In this document: one piece after another, positions 63,842-64,000 of the stretch
How positions within the stretch are numbered: the stretch's first letter is position 1
Layout: each line of letters opens with the position of its first letter
Assembly: GCF_041260155.1 (NCBI RefSeq)
Contig: NC_091942.1
Location: 12,181,001-12,245,000, forward strand
Length of the DNA: 64,000 nt
Direction: 5' to 3'
From: Ptychodera flava
Taxonomy: Eukaryota; Hemichordata; Enteropneusta; Ptychoderidae
The notes under the pieces: generated by a model
Databases searched by the model: none
Told to the model about the DNA's origin: nothing
Seen by the model: the letters and a program-made list of their open reading frames with translations, nothing else
Program-made: the position numbers and the translations under genes

Positions 63842-64000
63842 GGTCACATATGGGTCATGAAGCATATTCATTGTTTACACATCGACTTCTGAAACGATAC
63901 AAAATCACTTTCACAAGTTCAGTTACTTCAGTTACTTCATTCAGAGACTTGATCAAATCTTTTTCTCTATATTCATCATACAATCCCCGTTACATACTTA

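Overview
This is a piece of an animal nuclear genome. It has GT-AG spliced genes with introns of about 0.1-3 kb, AT-rich DNA, many DNA transposons and microsatellites, and no prokaryotic features. The gene content (a head-to-head REXO5/ERI2 pair as in vertebrates, GM2-synthase-type glycosyltransferases, PIGX) suggests a deuterostome. An invertebrate deuterostome such as a hemichordate, amphioxus or echinoderm fits best; I cannot fix the species from sequence alone.

Layout. (1) 1-13335, minus strand: eleven 5' coding exons of REXO5, a DEDDh RNA exonuclease. The 3' end (rest of EXOIII and any RRMs) lies left of the window. Its introns carry TA-flanked MITEs, a piggyBac-like remnant 30 nt from a splice acceptor, a ~150-bp tandem repeat and a ~100-bp poly-G tract. 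(2) 13336-13634: a compact divergent promoter. (3) 13635-23215, plus strand: complete ERI2, ten coding exons and 620 residues, with all DEDDh residues and a C-terminal GRF zinc finger reached by splicing a 136-nt intron. Intron 7 holds a ~700-bp snap-back repeat. (4) 23699-27557: a 3.9-kb element with ~150-bp inverted ends that contains a decayed Penelope-like reverse transcriptase. (5) 27558-30729: no gene seen, then an opposite-orientation, decayed array of the same ~150-bp repeat found in REXO5. (6) 30730-64000: a large tandem segmental duplication. Unit A is about 30730-44611; unit B starts at about 44612 and runs past the window end.

Each duplication unit carries, in the same order, an intronless GT12 beta-1,4-N-acetylgalactosaminyltransferase (minus), a full-length 7SL/SRP RNA gene (plus) with a TATA box and T-run terminator, and a PIGX gene or remnant (minus). 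Unit B's enzyme is intact (530 aa). Unit A's is frameshifted upstream of its catalytic domain. Unit A's PIGX has lost the acceptor and 5' part of its last exon and appears 5'-truncated at the duplication junction. The two glycosyltransferase bodies and the two 7SL genes are about 99% identical, while surrounding DNA is clearly more diverged and broken by indels. This points to gene conversion or strong constraint.

Comparing the two units also gives empty and filled sites for TTAA-targeting piggyBac-like MITEs and shows a TAA-flanked (Harbinger-like) family that uses GGGAGC-type ends. REXO5 and ERI2 are both 3'-5' RNA exonucleases sharing one promoter. The duplicated genes act in the secretory pathway: SRP targeting, GPI mannosylation with PIGM, and glycan GalNAc transfer in the Golgi.
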